A stretch of 64,000 nucleotides of DNA from Lumbricus terrestris (Eukaryota; Annelida; Clitellata; Crassiclitellata; Lumbricidae), in assembly GCA_949752735.1 (NCBI GenBank), contig OX457044.1, positions 13,317,294 through 13,381,293 on the forward strand. Reading direction: 5' to 3'. The notes under the pieces were generated by a model. It searched no databases and was not told where the DNA came from. It saw only the letters and a program-made list of their open reading frames with translations. Positions within the stretch are counted from its first letter, which is position 1. Each line of letters opens with the position of its first letter. Below are positions 1-11,589 of this stretch, piece after piece. Made by a program: the position numbers and the translations under genes.

Positions 1-779
1 GTTTTTATAGCTAACCCTGAACTAACACTGTGCTTGCACAGAATCTGCAATGCAAGTCTGCTTATACCGAATATGCTTATGTAGGCCTAAGTGCATGTTT
101 CATATAGGAAGTGCAGTGGTCACAGCTAGTGCCTCTGGGCTATATATGTGGTGGCACGCGGACAGTACGCCTGATTTTGTGTGGCACACTATGTACAAAA
201 GGTTGGCCACCACTGAGATAACTGAAGTCAAATCGGTAGATTGACACAAAGATGACTATGGGATTCTTTGGAGAAATTGAAGGATTTAAAAATCAATCAA
301 GAACTAACTTGATCACCAAGTCAAATAATATCTACATGGAGTAAAACACTGGTGATACTCTTCCTAGATTGGAACAATCTTTGAAAGATTCAACGGTTTA
401 AGTTGGACTAGTTGATGGAACACTACACTTTGCCATCTTCCTTCATACAGCGATGAGAAATCATTCCCTCTGACCTCTTGGGGTTAAAGTGGACTTTCCC
501 TGCACATCAATTTTTGCCTAGTAGTGAAACATTCACTTGAGCAGTATTGCAGTGACACAATAGAAGTTCTCAGACTAGGTCAGATTAGACTTCGTAATAC
601 GCTAGTCATTCACTGTAGAGACTGAGACTGGTGGCAGTCTTGCACTTCCAAATGAACTGCTGAGCTGTTAAGATGCGACCATGTCAGTTGTGTTGCTGTT
701 GCCCTCTTTCACTCCCACAGTCAGTCAGGTGAAAGTGGAGGTTTGCCTGAGCTTTTCACCTGAGTAGGCAACAAGGTAA
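1..779. other. No recognisable feature
   Basis: AT-rich sequence with only short spurious ORFs. I see no conserved protein motif, TIR pair or repeat shared with the rest of the window. Confidence 0.6.
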
Positions 780-1240
780 ATTTGCATAAATTATGCATCT
801 TCTGTTGTGCTTTTTATATATCATCACGACCCATCCATCGGCTGGAAACCTGTAGGTGTCCGATGTGCACTGCACCACTGGTTTCTACAGTCACCGATCC
901 TGTGCAGATATTCTCAAACTATACAGATCTCTTCTGCACCAGTCATCGATGTTGCCTGTCTTCCTCTTCTTCCCAGTCCATCCATTGTTCCCAGCATTGC
1001 ACTTTTGATTTCTTGTTGTCATCCATTCTTCAGACAAATAGATTCAGCTTCCTTCTGATTATTTTCTGCATTACCTCTTTTTTTATGTTTAGAGTTGTCC
1101 ATACTTCATTATTTGTAACTTTCATTGTCCAATTCAGATGTAGTGTTCTTCTGTAGCAATACATTTCGAAAACCAATATCTTATCTCGATCGGTCTGTTT
1201 GATGCCATGTATCGCATGCATGCAGGGCTGTGTTGGACAC
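780..1240 (-). mobile_element. RTE-like LINE remnant, C-terminal region
   Basis: Minus-strand translation contains FEMYCYRRTLHLNWTMKVT followed by TNNEVW and RRKLNLF. These are decayed forms of the FEMWCYRRxLxIxW, TNEEV and RRKLxxFGH motifs found after the reverse transcriptase of RTE/BovB-type LINEs (family knowledge). The frame is broken after about 190 bp. Only this C-terminal piece is present. Confidence 0.7.
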
Positions 1241-1345
1241 GCATGTCGCCAAGACGTTTAGCTTGGTCCTATAGCTAATTTTTTTGCTATTCCAAATGTT
1301 ATTAAATCCTGCCATGACTCTCTTTGCCTTTGCTATTTTTGATGT

Positions 1346-2191
1346 AGATTCATTCATTTATTCATTCAGACATTTATATAGTGCTCCTTCAAGAAAAAAC
1401 TACTCAGAAGCGCTCCCGACTCCAGCACGACCAAAAAGAAAATTTTAAGTTTAGTTAGGAAGAATCCTGGTAGGGTCCCAGGATATAGGTGTAACTCAAA
1501 AGAAATCCATTCTAAACCACTGGGCCAACCACAGAAAAAGCTCGATTCTTCATGGTAGTAGTACGAGCAAAGGGAACTAAGAGGACTCCCTTATCAGCAG
1601 AGCGTAGCTGACGACGTCCTTGGATACCCAATGTAAAGCTGAATAGCTCTCGGAGGTAAATTGGAGCGAGGCCCTGACAACATCGCCATACCAATGCAGC
1701 TACCCTGAACTCAATACGCTGGCGAATAGGGAGCGAGTGAAGTACCTCAAGCATGTAGTTTGAGATATGACCATATTTAGCGATTTACCCAATTAGGCGC
1801 GCAGCAGAGCGCAACACCCGGTCTAAACAAGCCATTCTGGTTGATGGGAGGCCAATGTAGAACGAAGAGCAATGGTCGATGCAAGATGTAACGAAGGAAT
1901 GCACTAAAGTAAGAGTAGCAGCAGACGTAAGAGAATGGATGACAGTGCGAAGCTGGCGCAGCTGATAGTAGCAGTCTCGAGCAAGACGGTGAAGTTGAGG
2001 AGCAAAAGTGAGTTCTTGGTCAAGTTGGACACCGAGGTCATGAACCATGGTTGCAAAGACAAAGCCAGGGAATTCGGATGCAAGAGAAAATAGATCAAGC
2101 TTGGCAAGTTGCTGCCGTGTGCCCAACCAAATAAATTTTGTCTTAGATGGGTTCAAGCATAGTCTATTGGATGACATCCATGCCTCTACAC
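1346..2191 (-). mobile_element. CR1/L2-like LINE, 3' part, interrupted by hAT (continues 3798-3903)
   Basis: This copy is close to the plus-strand LINE at 41121-42415. Its minus-strand reading has [39 protein letters not shown] and [11 protein letters not shown], the thumb and C-terminal region of a CR1-type reverse transcriptase. The 3' end lies at an ATTCATTCA tail near 1346. A one-base shift near 1780 and stops make it a pseudogene. At 2191 it is cut by a hAT element. Confidence 0.9.
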
Positions 2192-2679
2192 CAGCGGTTC
2201 TCAACCTTTTTGGTGCGGCGACTCCTTGGCAACATTTTGAAAGCCATGACGACCCCTCCAACAGCAAAATTGATTGAGTTCCCTCTTTCACTGCATTTTG
2301 TTACAATTGTCCATTGTCATGCATTTCCACCCTCATAACTAGAAAACTGGTTTTGACAATTGAGAATTCCTGGATAACCTGCGATTATGAGAGTTAATCC
2401 TTACCCATTCGGTAATTTGAAGTTGAAATGTCATAAGTTTATTCGGCTTGTGAAATCTAACAACTATTAAACAATAGGCTACACTGAAAATTTGTCAATA
2501 GTTCTTCATTTCTTAACACTCATTTCACCTTTGCTGATTTGTTTTGGTTGGCAAGCAATTTAAAGAACATGGGCCATATGCATACTTGTGTTCTTTATCA
2601 ATGCGCTGAACATGGAAAGGGGTTTGGGGAGGGGATGTGCCTCTCCCAATAGTCAAATGTTTTTTAATTTCCACACACT

Positions 2680-3560
2680 GCAATGGTAACATTTTAGGCT
2701 GTAATTTCAGTGCTGATAGTGGGACGCCGTGGTGTAGCGGTAAGTTTGTCGCCTTGTGACCGAAGGGTCGCAGGTTCGAATCTACCTCAAGCCACTACGT
2801 AGCGATCTTGGACAACGTTGCTCACCCACAATTGTCTTTGAGGAAGGCAACGGGAAACCACCTCACTCATCTCATCCCCAGGGTCGTAAAGCCAGTGAAC
2901 CTGCCTTCGGGCAAGGAACTCATCATCATCATCAGTCGTGGTGTAAGACTTTAAAAGCGTCCCATCCCTTTTGCAATTTCTCTGAAGAAAAATCTTCAAA
3001 ATTTCAGTGCTGAAAGACATAGTTTAAGGCTTCAATAAATGTTCTCCCTCCCCCATTGTTCATAATTTGAAATTTCCACGCTGTAGACCTAATGGCTGCA
3101 TTTTTAGCTGTCATCTTAATATAAATAGCTCAGTTTTTCAATGCTGATAGTGACGGTATAAGACTTCAGAGTTTCGGCCCCTATTGTTTACAAATTTTGG
3201 ATTTGCACACTGTAACTATACAATTATAGCAGTTTAAGCTGCTATCTTAACAAAATAACTCATGATTTCAGTGCTCACAGACGTGTTTTAAGACTTCAAT
3301 AGACTAAATGTTCCTCTCCATTGTTTAAATTCCTTGAATTTCCACACTTTAATGGCTGCAGTTTAAGCTGTCATCTAAATGAAATTGCTCATTTTCAATT
3401 CTGACAGTCATGGTTTAAGACTTCAGAGTGTGAACCCAAATTGTTTAAAAAAATTTGGATGTGGACACTGTCACTGTAAAATTTTAAGCTTTCGTCTTAA
3501 CAAAATTACTCGTGATTTCAGTGCTCAAGGAGGTGGTTTAAGACTTAGACACCTTTGTTT
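2680..3560. repeat. Degenerate ~145-bp tandem repeats inside hAT elements
   Basis: Successive diverged units contain ATTTCCACAC, TTTAAGCTGTCATCTTAA, AAATTGCTCATTTTCA and GGTTTAAGACTTCA. About five units are visible, broken by the SINE at 2721-2935. Inverted relatives occur in the hAT elements at 34875-36255 and 15638-17129. Confidence 0.75.
2721..2935 (+). repeat. tRNA-derived SINE (family B)
   Basis: The head has a pol III A-box-like GTGTAGCGGTAAG and a B-box GGTTCGAATCT about 45 bp later. A central core GAAGGCAACGGGAAACCACC follows, and the end is a short (ATC)n tail. The same core occurs at 33392-33666 and at 63055-63310. The copy is inserted in a hAT element. Confidence 0.85.
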
Positions 3561-3797
3561 TTTAGAAGAAAGGTAAAAGTGAACTTTACATTTAAAAACT
3601 AAGATGGCAACACTTTTATTAGCTGTCACAATCTAACGAATGAATCATATAAAAAGTATAAAAAAATTCTTGTAAGTTACTGTAGTGTAGTAACTAGAGC
3701 TGAAATTACTATTGTATATTTTGCTAATTTCTGAAGGTCCAGGCGACCCCTGGCAAATCGTCAGGCGACCCACAGGTTGAGAACCGCTGCTCTACAC

Positions 3798-3903
3798 CAT
3801 CCAAAGTCCCGCTCATTATCCGAACCGCTTCGACAGCATTAGAAGGGAGGCAATGGGTGTAAGCCTGTAAGCCTGGACGTCGTCAGCAATCAGCATACTG
3901 TTA
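3798..3903 (-). mobile_element. Remainder of the CR1/L2-like LINE cut by the hAT at 2192
   Basis: Minus strand matches the GQQYADDVQ to LDALEAGM stretch of the LINE at 41121-42415. It follows the right target duplication directly, and the LINE copy ends (5' truncation) near 3903. Confidence 0.85.
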
Positions 3904-4935
3904 TCAGTTTCTGCTACGAATAAACCAATATAACAATAATATTATAGACTGCACGTTGCAGTTGTGCTGCTCCTTCTACCTGCCTTGGAATAACTTAACA
4001 TAAGTCACTGCGCAATTAATCTCCAGGACCAACCTTGACTTGTGTACGGAAAGAGGTCGCAGCGTATACCTCCTTGGTCACAGTCAAAGCGTTGTATCAA
4101 TGGATTAACTTCTTGTTTTAGCACAACTATAGTTAAGTGGTGTAGTTAAGTATAGTTGATTAAGTTATATACATATACACATGGTGGGCCAAAAAAGTAA
4201 TCCCCTGCATTTTTGACAATTTTGGCCAAATGTAAGCATTTTTAAATCAAAGTTTACAGCCTTATTAATCTTTAATACCCGAGAGGCCGGAAAACCGGCG
4301 TGACCAATGACCATCTACCATCATTTCCCGGTGAGCAAGTGAATCGGCTTTTACGTAATTAAAGCTCACACGGCGCACACTTCTAGTGGATGATCAAATG
4401 TTGATATCAGATTCTAACTATAGAAATAGTGGATTTGACAAACAGATAATAATAATACATTCATGTTTTGTGGCTGTGTGTTCTGCACATGAAAGTGATA
4501 ATTCATTGGATGTCTCGGCATCGTTTTTCGCAATTTATTATTGTCGAAATACAAGAAAAAAATAAACAATGTATATGTATAAATGTAAAGATTACAAATT
4601 TCTGTAGCGAGAAACAGTGAAAACTAGCAATTAGAACATTTATGGTCGAGAAGTTCGTGCCATGCCATGTGCATCAGACACGGACGGATTCCGTTGTGGT
4701 AGTTGGATATATCATTTTTCTATTATTAAAGCAATACGATTGAAATTTAAAAAATTAAAGTTACCAAGGTGTTAATGACAGACAAAATGTGTATTCAGAC
4801 ATTTCATGAGTAAGGTCTTGGAGATAAAGCTATAATCAACGCTTACTCTGATTATGGAGAAATTAAGAGTTAAATTGAGAGCTAAGAAATATGCCATTGA
4901 TGAAAGGAAATTGACTCAATATCAATAATATTGTC

Positions 4936-5206
4936 TTGGGTTCATTGAGAGGAGCCAATGGCTCCCAAATCTCCGAATTTCAACCGAATGGATTAATTAT
5001 CAAGTGTGGAGGGCTATGCTGGAGAAATGCAACAATCTGCTGCCAAAAACCAAGAATGCTAAGAAAATTGATGGTTGCATTGGAGTTCATATGGGAAGAT
5101 TTACCTGTAGAACATATCAACAAGGCCATCAAGAGAGACTCAGAAGAAGTTTGGGTACTGGTGATGGACACATTGGAGACAAGTTGTGAAGCAATATCTA
5201 GTTTAT
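4936..5206 (+). pseudogene. Mariner-like transposase C-terminal remnant
   Basis: Plus-strand frames give an eroded form of the PPNSPDLNP motif (here LPNLRISTEW), then QVWRAMLEKCNNLLPKTKN and GVHMGRFTC. Similar text occurs on the minus strand at 55500-55770. The PDLNP-type motif carries the third catalytic acidic residue of DDE transposases of this superfamily. Stops and shifts make it non-functional. Confidence 0.65.
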
Positions 5207-5393
5207 TTGATAACAATTATTTGAGATGTGACTTGATACAAAAATGTACCAAAAACATTTATGTTACTTTTGTTATATTACGTTTTTGGATCATCAAAAA
5301 AACAATGGGTCACTAGAAGTGATATAACTTTTGTTCTGTTTCAAATTGTTTGGTGAAATTTGGCTGTTGTACGTAAATATGAATTACCTTTAA

Positions 5394-8300
5394 CCTCTTT
5401 GCTGCCCTATTGACGAGTGCCGCTCGTCATGAATTACGTGTAGGTTGTGTGCCGTTATGACGAGCGCCTCACTGTTTAGTGTGGCACTGGAGGCACTGTT
5501 TATTACTCAAAGAAAGTCAATATAGTATTTCTTCAATGTTTTGGCTGGTAGTGGACTAATTTTATGCTCAGTTTGAAGGCCATTTCAGATGTACTAAATA
5601 TGTCAATGTTTAACGCTGAAATTTAGGCGTCTTATTACAGATGTTTCTGAGTCACGATCAACATTGTTTCATGATAAATTTAGACTTTTTGCCATAACTT
5701 TTGACTATATAAAATGGCTGCAAAGAAGTCATCGATTTATTTACTGCAACCATTGCAACGAACTATGATCAATGCATTCGTATTTTAGGATGTTCAACAA
5801 TTTCAATTTCAGTGTCTTCCAATTATAATAACTTGCTCGAATTTATGCACGATGTCATTGGTGAGTCAGTACAAATGAGTCACATTGATGAAGGCAAATC
5901 CAAGTTCATTGTTCTCCTAATGGGAAGCAGAGCCGTTTTTAAAATTCTGCACCGTACAGTCATCATCCATATTGGCCTCTTCTTGCCAATCATTCAGAGT
6001 ACGGGAAGGAAGCGATGGAACTTCCGTAAGGCCGATTGGTCCGCCTTCACATCGGCCACTGAGAAGAGTATTTGGGCCATCCCTCACCGCGGCATTCCCA
6101 TCGAGGAGGCATACAACAGATTCAACCAAGCCCTGTCCAAAGCTGCCCACGCAGCTATCCCAATGGGAGTGCGTGCCCTGTACATACCATGCATGGACGA
6201 CGAGGCTAAGACCCTCCTGGAGGACTACGAGAAGTCAGGCGATCCTGACATCGCTGATCACCTGATAGAGTCCCTGGATGCCGCCAGACGAGCGAGGTGG
6301 GAAGAATCGACGGCCCAGATGAACTTCACGCACTCGAGCCGGAAAAGCTGGACCTTGCTGCGGCGACTCGGGGCTGCGCAGCGTCCACCAAGGGTCTTAA
6401 AACCTCCGGTTCGCGCAAACGCCGTGGCCCATCATCTTGTTCAGATCGCCAAGGCTCCGAGCGAAAAGAGCTTCGAGCGGGGCGTACGGGACAGTTGGCG
6501 TCAAGCCTGTCGTCAATCTAAAGTGGACCAATCTCGTCAGACGAAATCTCGGATGCCTTGGCAAACGTCAAGATTGGCACCGACCCGGGCTTTGACAACA
6601 TACATCCGGAGTTCCTCAAACACCTCGGACCAAGAGCCCTGGCGTGACTGGCCGAATTCTACACCCGGATCCTACGCGAACACCTGATCCCTCGGATATG
6701 GAGACGAGCCAAGGTTATCGCGTTGGAGAAGCCTGGCAAAGACCCCCATCTCGCTGCCAGCTATCGTCCCATCTCGCTGTTGAGCGTCTGCTACAAGCTT
6801 TTCGAATGCATCTTGCTCCAGCGTATCTCCCCAGTGGTGGAGAGCTTCCTCAGTGCGGACCAGGCTGGTTTCCGGGGGGCAGAGGTACATGCGACCAGGT
6901 CGTGGCATTAACAACATACATCGAAAATGGGTTCCTGCAGCAGCTAAAGACCGGTGCAGTATTACTCGACCTTACTGCCGCATATGACACCGTGTGGCAC
7001 ACCGGGCAGCTGCTGAAACTCTCCAGATGCTTGCCTTTCTGGTTTGTTTGCATCGTTGAACTGCTCCTGCGGGACCGGCGCTTCCGCGTTTACATGGGAG
7101 ACGATGTTAGCTCTTGGCGACAGCAACGAAACGGCCTACCCCAGGGCTCAGTGTTGGCGCCAACCCTTTTTAACATCTACACAAATGATCTTCCAGACAC
7201 GGTGAGCCGTAAATTCATCTACGCAGACGACATTTGCTGCGCGGCCCAGGCAAAAGCATTCACTGAGCTGGAATGCATTCTGTCAGCTGACCTTCTACGT
7301 CTCACAAACTATTGTCGCAACTGGCGCCTGATACCAATTGAGTCAAAGACAGTCTCCAGCGTCTTCCATCTTAACAACGCTAGTGCCTCCCGTGAACTGA
7401 GCATCATCATGAACGGTCGGCCCCTCAGGCATGACACCCACCCCGTGTACCTGGGTGTGACGTTAGATCGCACACTGTCATACCGTGAGCATGTGAAGAA
7501 GACTGCAGCAAAAATAAAGAGCAGAAACAGTTTGATCGCTAAACTTGCCGGCACGTCATGGGGTGCTAATGCAGCCACTCTTCGCACTGCCTCTCTGGCC
7601 CTCTGCTACTCGGTCGCGGAGTATTGCTGCCCGGTTTGGTCCCGATCCAGCCACATGGGAATTATCGATTCTCAGTTACATGGATCGATGCGTCTCATCA
7701 CGGGCTGCTTCCGTTCCACCCAACTGCCCTGGCTGCCAGTCCTGTCCAACATACCTCCTCCTGGACTGCGTCGCAGAGCCGCAGTGGACGCTGTGCTGTC
7801 AAAGATCGAGGCCCACCCGGAGTGGCCTGTTCACAACGACATCTTTGATCACCCAGTCTTGCGACTGAAGTCTCGCCAACCAGTTTGGGTGAACATGGAC
7901 CCTGTGGATGTATCCGCAAAGTGGCGGGGGGACTGGCTGTCGGCACCAGCGGTCAATCAGTCCCTAGTGGATGACACTACTATCCGACAGCTGGGCTTCA
8001 ACTGCTCACGAGATGTCTGGACCCTACTGAACCGCTTCCGCACGGGGCAGGGTCCCTGCCGCGCGATCCTGCACAAATGGGGTCTCGGTTCGTCGGCGGA
8101 TTGCGAATGCGGACAGGTCTAATCAATGGAGCATATTGTCAACGTGTGCCCAAGGACAAAATTCAGCGGCGGCCTGCGGGCCCTGCACAACGCTGAAGAG
8201 GACGTGATCTATTGGCTGAAGTCAGAAGCGACTACAGCACTCGTGAAATGAAATTAGCCTACATGCATCATTAGGAAATTTATATCTAACTCTGGTTTAG

Positions 8301-8818
8301 TACGTTGGTGCTGATAAAACCTGGTAGACCTATACCCTTAATGACTCTATTCGTATCGGGCCCAACCTGTGAAATGCATACCCAACCCCACAACCGTACT
8401 CGACCCACGGTACATTGAAACTTGCAGGCAGTCTCTTATTTGGACGTGAATCTTTGGCACTGAGACAAGAATAACTACTCAGTGCGAGGGGTTGTTTAAG
8501 AGTTGAAAAGACCAGCGAGAGACAGGCAGAAAGACAACTGCCCTTGTGTGAGAGATGGGGCGGGGCTAGACTGCCCCTATTATTATGTCGTAGAGGAGTG
8601 CTTGCATGGACGCTGCGTGGATGGGGCGGCTGGGGCCCAGGATGTGCACTGTGCTGGCCTAATAATTAAGATCAAGGCAGCGTAGATAGATAGGCATACA
8701 ACATGAGTATGAAGTATGGATATAATATCATAATGACAGGCTAGCAAGCTGCTTACCGAACCATAAAGTTGACTGTAAGAATATCCTGTGGTTTCAACTA
8801 CAGCCTTGTCACTATAAC
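5394..8818. mobile_element. Probable piggyBac-like insertion at TTAA
   Basis: The mariner sequence is interrupted exactly at TTAA (5390-5393) and resumes after TTAA at 8819-8822. The left border reads CCTCTTTGCTGCCC followed by TGACGAGTGCCGCTCGTCA, similar to piggyBac-like ends, which integrate at TTAA. A matching right inverted repeat was not found and no piggyBac transposase is visible, so this is tentative. A LINE lies inside. Confidence 0.4.
5940..8252 (+). pseudogene. Jockey-superfamily non-LTR retrotransposon, 5'-truncated
   Basis: Starts with the end of an endonuclease-type region (STGRKRWNFRKADW), then a linker to about 6530. The reverse transcriptase has [55 protein letters not shown] and YADDICC. 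A C-terminal region follows with FRTGQGPCRAILHKWGL and a CECG/HIVNVCP cysteine motif. Breaks: a frame change between about 6520 and 6720, another at about 6880, and a TAA stop at 8120-8122 inside the cysteine motif, after which the frame continues to about 8250. It cannot encode a full protein. It would have copied its own RNA by target-primed reverse transcription. Confidence 0.88.
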
Positions 8819-9627
8819 TTAATTACTTCTGGCCAAAATATTGGAAAAAACCTTAGGGGATTACTTTTTTAAGGGCCGCGCTGTATATATAATGGACATC
8901 CACGAATTTTGCCAAGTGCCTTTTGAAAAGTTGTTGGAATGACAGAGGTGATTTTCTTGTTTGCTGTTGAAAGAACTTTTTAAACTAGAACTTTCAAAGC
9001 AAAACCTTCAAACCTAACACTTTGATTTGAGTGTAAGAAATACCAGTTGAAATTTGAAGTAACATGCTGTTCGTAACAACAATTTATAGCATGGCTACAT
9101 ATTGGTTTTGATTGATTTTACAGGAAAGCAAGATTCTGAAATCCACAAGGATACCGTAACCTTCATATGGAAGAAATGATTTTCCAATTTATGTGATATG
9201 TTTGCTTGTGAAATTGTAATAGAAACTGTTAACGTAAATAAATAATGCAAATATATATAATATAATGTATAAATGATGTTTAAATAGAGTTTTTCTTTGA
9301 CCTCTACATCCACAGAAAACTCTCAATGCTGAATAAGAAAACATGAACTGATTTCATCGTTGACAATACCATAATATCTCACATTCAGGAGTTCAACTTG
9401 TATTACTGAAAAAGTAAAAAGCAAAAATTTCCATATACAGCACTTGTTTGTTATTAAACCGCTTTGCTGTGTAACTGCAATTAAATACGGCTCCATTAAA
9501 AAACAGAGTTAGAATGCCATTTTAATGAGTTTTAATTAATTATTTATTTTAGTTAATTATTTATTACTAGCATATAAAGTGCTTATGCAGATTAATTTTA
9601 TTTATAGCTAGTGATAATGCTATAAGC
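8253..9627. other. LINE 3' flank, mariner right end and AT-rich spacer; no gene seen
   Basis: 8253-8818 may include the LINE 3' UTR (a TAGATAGATAG stretch at 8685). 8884-9627 is AT-rich and unrecognised, except for 46 bp at 9311-9356 that recur exactly at 16421-16466. Confidence 0.5.
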
Positions 9628-9700
9628 CAGTGGTTTCAACCTTTTGATAGTGACGGAACCTTTCTCAGAGCGCACATTTAACATAACATAACATAACATG
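9628..9700. mobile_element. hAT-type left end fragment
   Basis: CAGTGGTTTCAACCTTTTG resembles the left TIRs of the hAT elements at 2192 and 37883. No matching right end was found, so this is a solo remnant. An (ACATA)n microsatellite follows at 9679-9698. Confidence 0.5.
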
Positions 9701-9764
9701 GGTTTTAAGTGGTTCAGAAGACACTGGGTCTGTGTTAGAACCACTGCAAATTAACCTGGAACAT

Positions 9765-9960
9765 CTAGTAGCCCAATTTTCCTAGTTTCCTTTTAAATGC
9801 TGAGACCGTGTCCACCGACACAGTGCTGTCATCCAAGCCGTTCCACATGTCTACAACTCTAGCACTAAAGAATTTCTGTCCCAATGTTCCTCTTGGCTTC
9901 TTAAACAATTTGTACCTATGACCCCGAGTTGCTTTGTTTGTTTTGTTCACAGAACCCAAA
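9765..9960 (-). pseudogene. LINE C-terminal fragment
   Basis: Minus strand reads TKATRGHRYKLFKKPRGTLG followed by KFFSARVVDMWNGL and FKRKLGKL. RGHxxKL, FFSxRVVxxWNxLP and FKxxLD are the usual C-terminal words of jockey/CR1-type retrotransposons. Only about 64 codons remain. Confidence 0.7.
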
Positions 9961-10169
9961 GCGTTTCACCCGACAAGTATTTCAAGTAATGCATGCAGTT
10001 GCAGCTTGTAACCTAAGATTAGAATAATATGAGATTTATAGCTTTACGCTTTTAATGTATGTTATTTGTACTTCTGGTGAAGTTTACATTGTATAACAGT
10101 ACATTACAAAAAACTATTGCGTATCTCATGGACTGAAACGAAGACAACAGAGCAGGTGTACAGACTCGC

Positions 10170-10555
10170 AGGGACAACAAGATCTGTCTACTTGTGTGCG
10201 AGTCCCTCCACGGAGCCGCGCCCGATTATATGCGTGGTTTCTGCATCGGGACTCACTCCTCCGCCTCCGGGAGTCCGGGTTGCGACTTAGATCGCTTGAC
10301 AAAAGCGATCTTCGCGTACGGCGGATGAAAACCCGATTCGGTGACCGCGCTTTCTCGGTGGCCGCCCCAGATGCTGGAACAGTCTTCCTCCCGCTCTGCG
10401 AGCAGCTGGCTCAGTTGACTCCTTCAAATCTGGACTTAAGACTCATTTATTCCTCAAGGCCTATCCTGCTGTTTAGTTTAGTATGTGAGGCGCCCTTGTA
10501 ACGGCATGGCTGTGTTACGGCGCCATAGAAATCGTCATTGTTATTATTATTAACA
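10170..10555 (+). pseudogene. CR1/L2-like LINE 3' end
   Basis: Broken plus-strand frames contain RTRFGDRAFSVAAP-like text (KTRFGDRAFSVAAPDAGT) and an FKSGLKTHLF-like end shifted in frame. The 3' end has GCGCC followed by (ATT)n at about 10540. Typical of a 5'-truncated CR1-type insertion. Confidence 0.7.
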
Positions 10556-10810
10556 AACGAGTTACTGGGTCACATTAAATCCCACAAGTTACGTTATTTT
10601 GGGCATGTGATGAGACAAGGACGGGACAGCATAGAGAGCAGCATGATGACGAGCCTCGTAGAGGGATACAGAGGCCGAGGCAGACCAAGAATCTGCTGGA
10701 TGGACAATATCGAGGCATAAACTGGGTTATCAGAGGTCAATCTGCTTTGCCCTGCACGAGACAGACAGCATTGGGCAGCACGGATCCAGTCATGGAGTCC
10801 CTAAGATGAC
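10556..10810 (+). pseudogene. RTE-like LINE C-terminal fragment
   Basis: Reads GHIKSHKLRYFGHVMRQGRD, then GYRGRGRPRICWMDNIE and, after a stop, ARDRQHWAARIQ. LRYFGHVMR, GRGRPRxxWxDxI and DRxxWR are diagnostic of the RTE/BovB C-terminus. Confidence 0.8.
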
Positions 10811-10899
10811 ATGACATTGCAAACACTGCTTTCGAATTCTAGAAGGGTAGACCCAGTTCACGAAACAGTTAGAGAACATCTAACATCGGTGCATCTTGG

Positions 10900-11290
10900 T
10901 ATTATTTCAGGCAGTAACAATCTAGAGGGCTAAACTATTGAGAAGTGAAATTACAGGAAATAACGAGTAGGGTAGATAAAAGCAGTAGGAGAATGGGTCT
11001 CAAAATCAATGTGGATAAAACAAAAACAATGGAAAATGTCGTGAGGATTTACAGATAAGAATAGAGAGCGAAATATTAGAGCAAGTTACCAGATTCGTCC
11101 ATCTTGGAGGACTGATAACAGAAGATGGATTGACGGAAGATGTGAAGAAGACATCAAATGAAGAATTGGACTGGCATGTATGGCATTCGGAAAACTGTGG
11201 AAAATGTGGAAAGAAAAAATGAAAGGTGATATAAATACACAATACAGTATACACAGAGAGCCGAGATAATCAATCAATTAATTCGTTTAA
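10900..11290 (+). pseudogene. RTE-like LINE thumb fragment
   Basis: Broken frames hold MGLKINVDKTKTME, eroded FxxLGGLITEDG-like text, and CMAFGKLWKMWKEKMKGDIN. This is the region after the FADD box in RTE-type reverse transcriptases. Several stops are present. Confidence 0.6.
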
Positions 11291-11589
11291 CATCGATACA
11301 AGCATTTATGCATTTATGGACTCCGTCACAACCCAGGAATAAAATATTGTTGGTAGATGTGCTTATAAAGAATATGCGAAATGAAGTTATGATAATCTTT
11401 AGCAGGTAACGAGAAGCTCTGTGGTCTAAGTCAAAGGTTATATCCGCTATTAAGAAGAAGGAGAAAAGTCCAAAGGATGTGATTAGGGTAATTGCTAATG
11501 GCTAGAAAAAGTCTGTCATCAGACGCCTTGGCCAATTGAGTTATACTTGACATAAGCTGAGGTAAGAAACCACAGCAAATCATTCTTTT

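Larger units (their letters stand above)
2192..3789. mobile_element. hAT-type non-autonomous DNA transposon, 1598 bp
   Basis: The terminal inverted repeats are CAGCGGTTCTCAACC at the left and its complement at the right. The exact 8-bp target duplication CTCTACAC lies at 2184-2191 and 3790-3797, inside a LINE. Eight-bp duplications and CAG-type ends are hallmarks of hAT elements. There is no transposase ORF. The interior holds a SINE (2721-2935) and a degenerate tandem array (about 2680-3560). Confidence 0.93.
4178..8883. mobile_element. Mariner-like (IS630/Tc1/mariner) element, split by later insertions
   Basis: The left end reads CACATGGTGGGCCAAAAAAG and the right end, reversed, CAGCGCGGCCCTTAAAAAAG. 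Both are flanked by TA and both continue into AGTAATCCCCT. The transposase remnant at 4936-5206 and the neighbourhood of 5300-5390 match the elements at 19382-20553 and 55420-56605. The right part resumes near 8819. Everything between about 5394 and 8818 was inserted later. Confidence 0.8.

Noticed and set aside
2721..2800. tRNA gene
   Set aside because: A and B boxes are present, but the acceptor stem does not close and the sequence continues into a SINE body. The same applies to 38530, 39058 and 51545.
5394..5790. Palindromic GACGAGTGCCGCTCGTC as a regulatory site
   Set aside because: Better explained as the subterminal palindrome of a piggyBac-like end.
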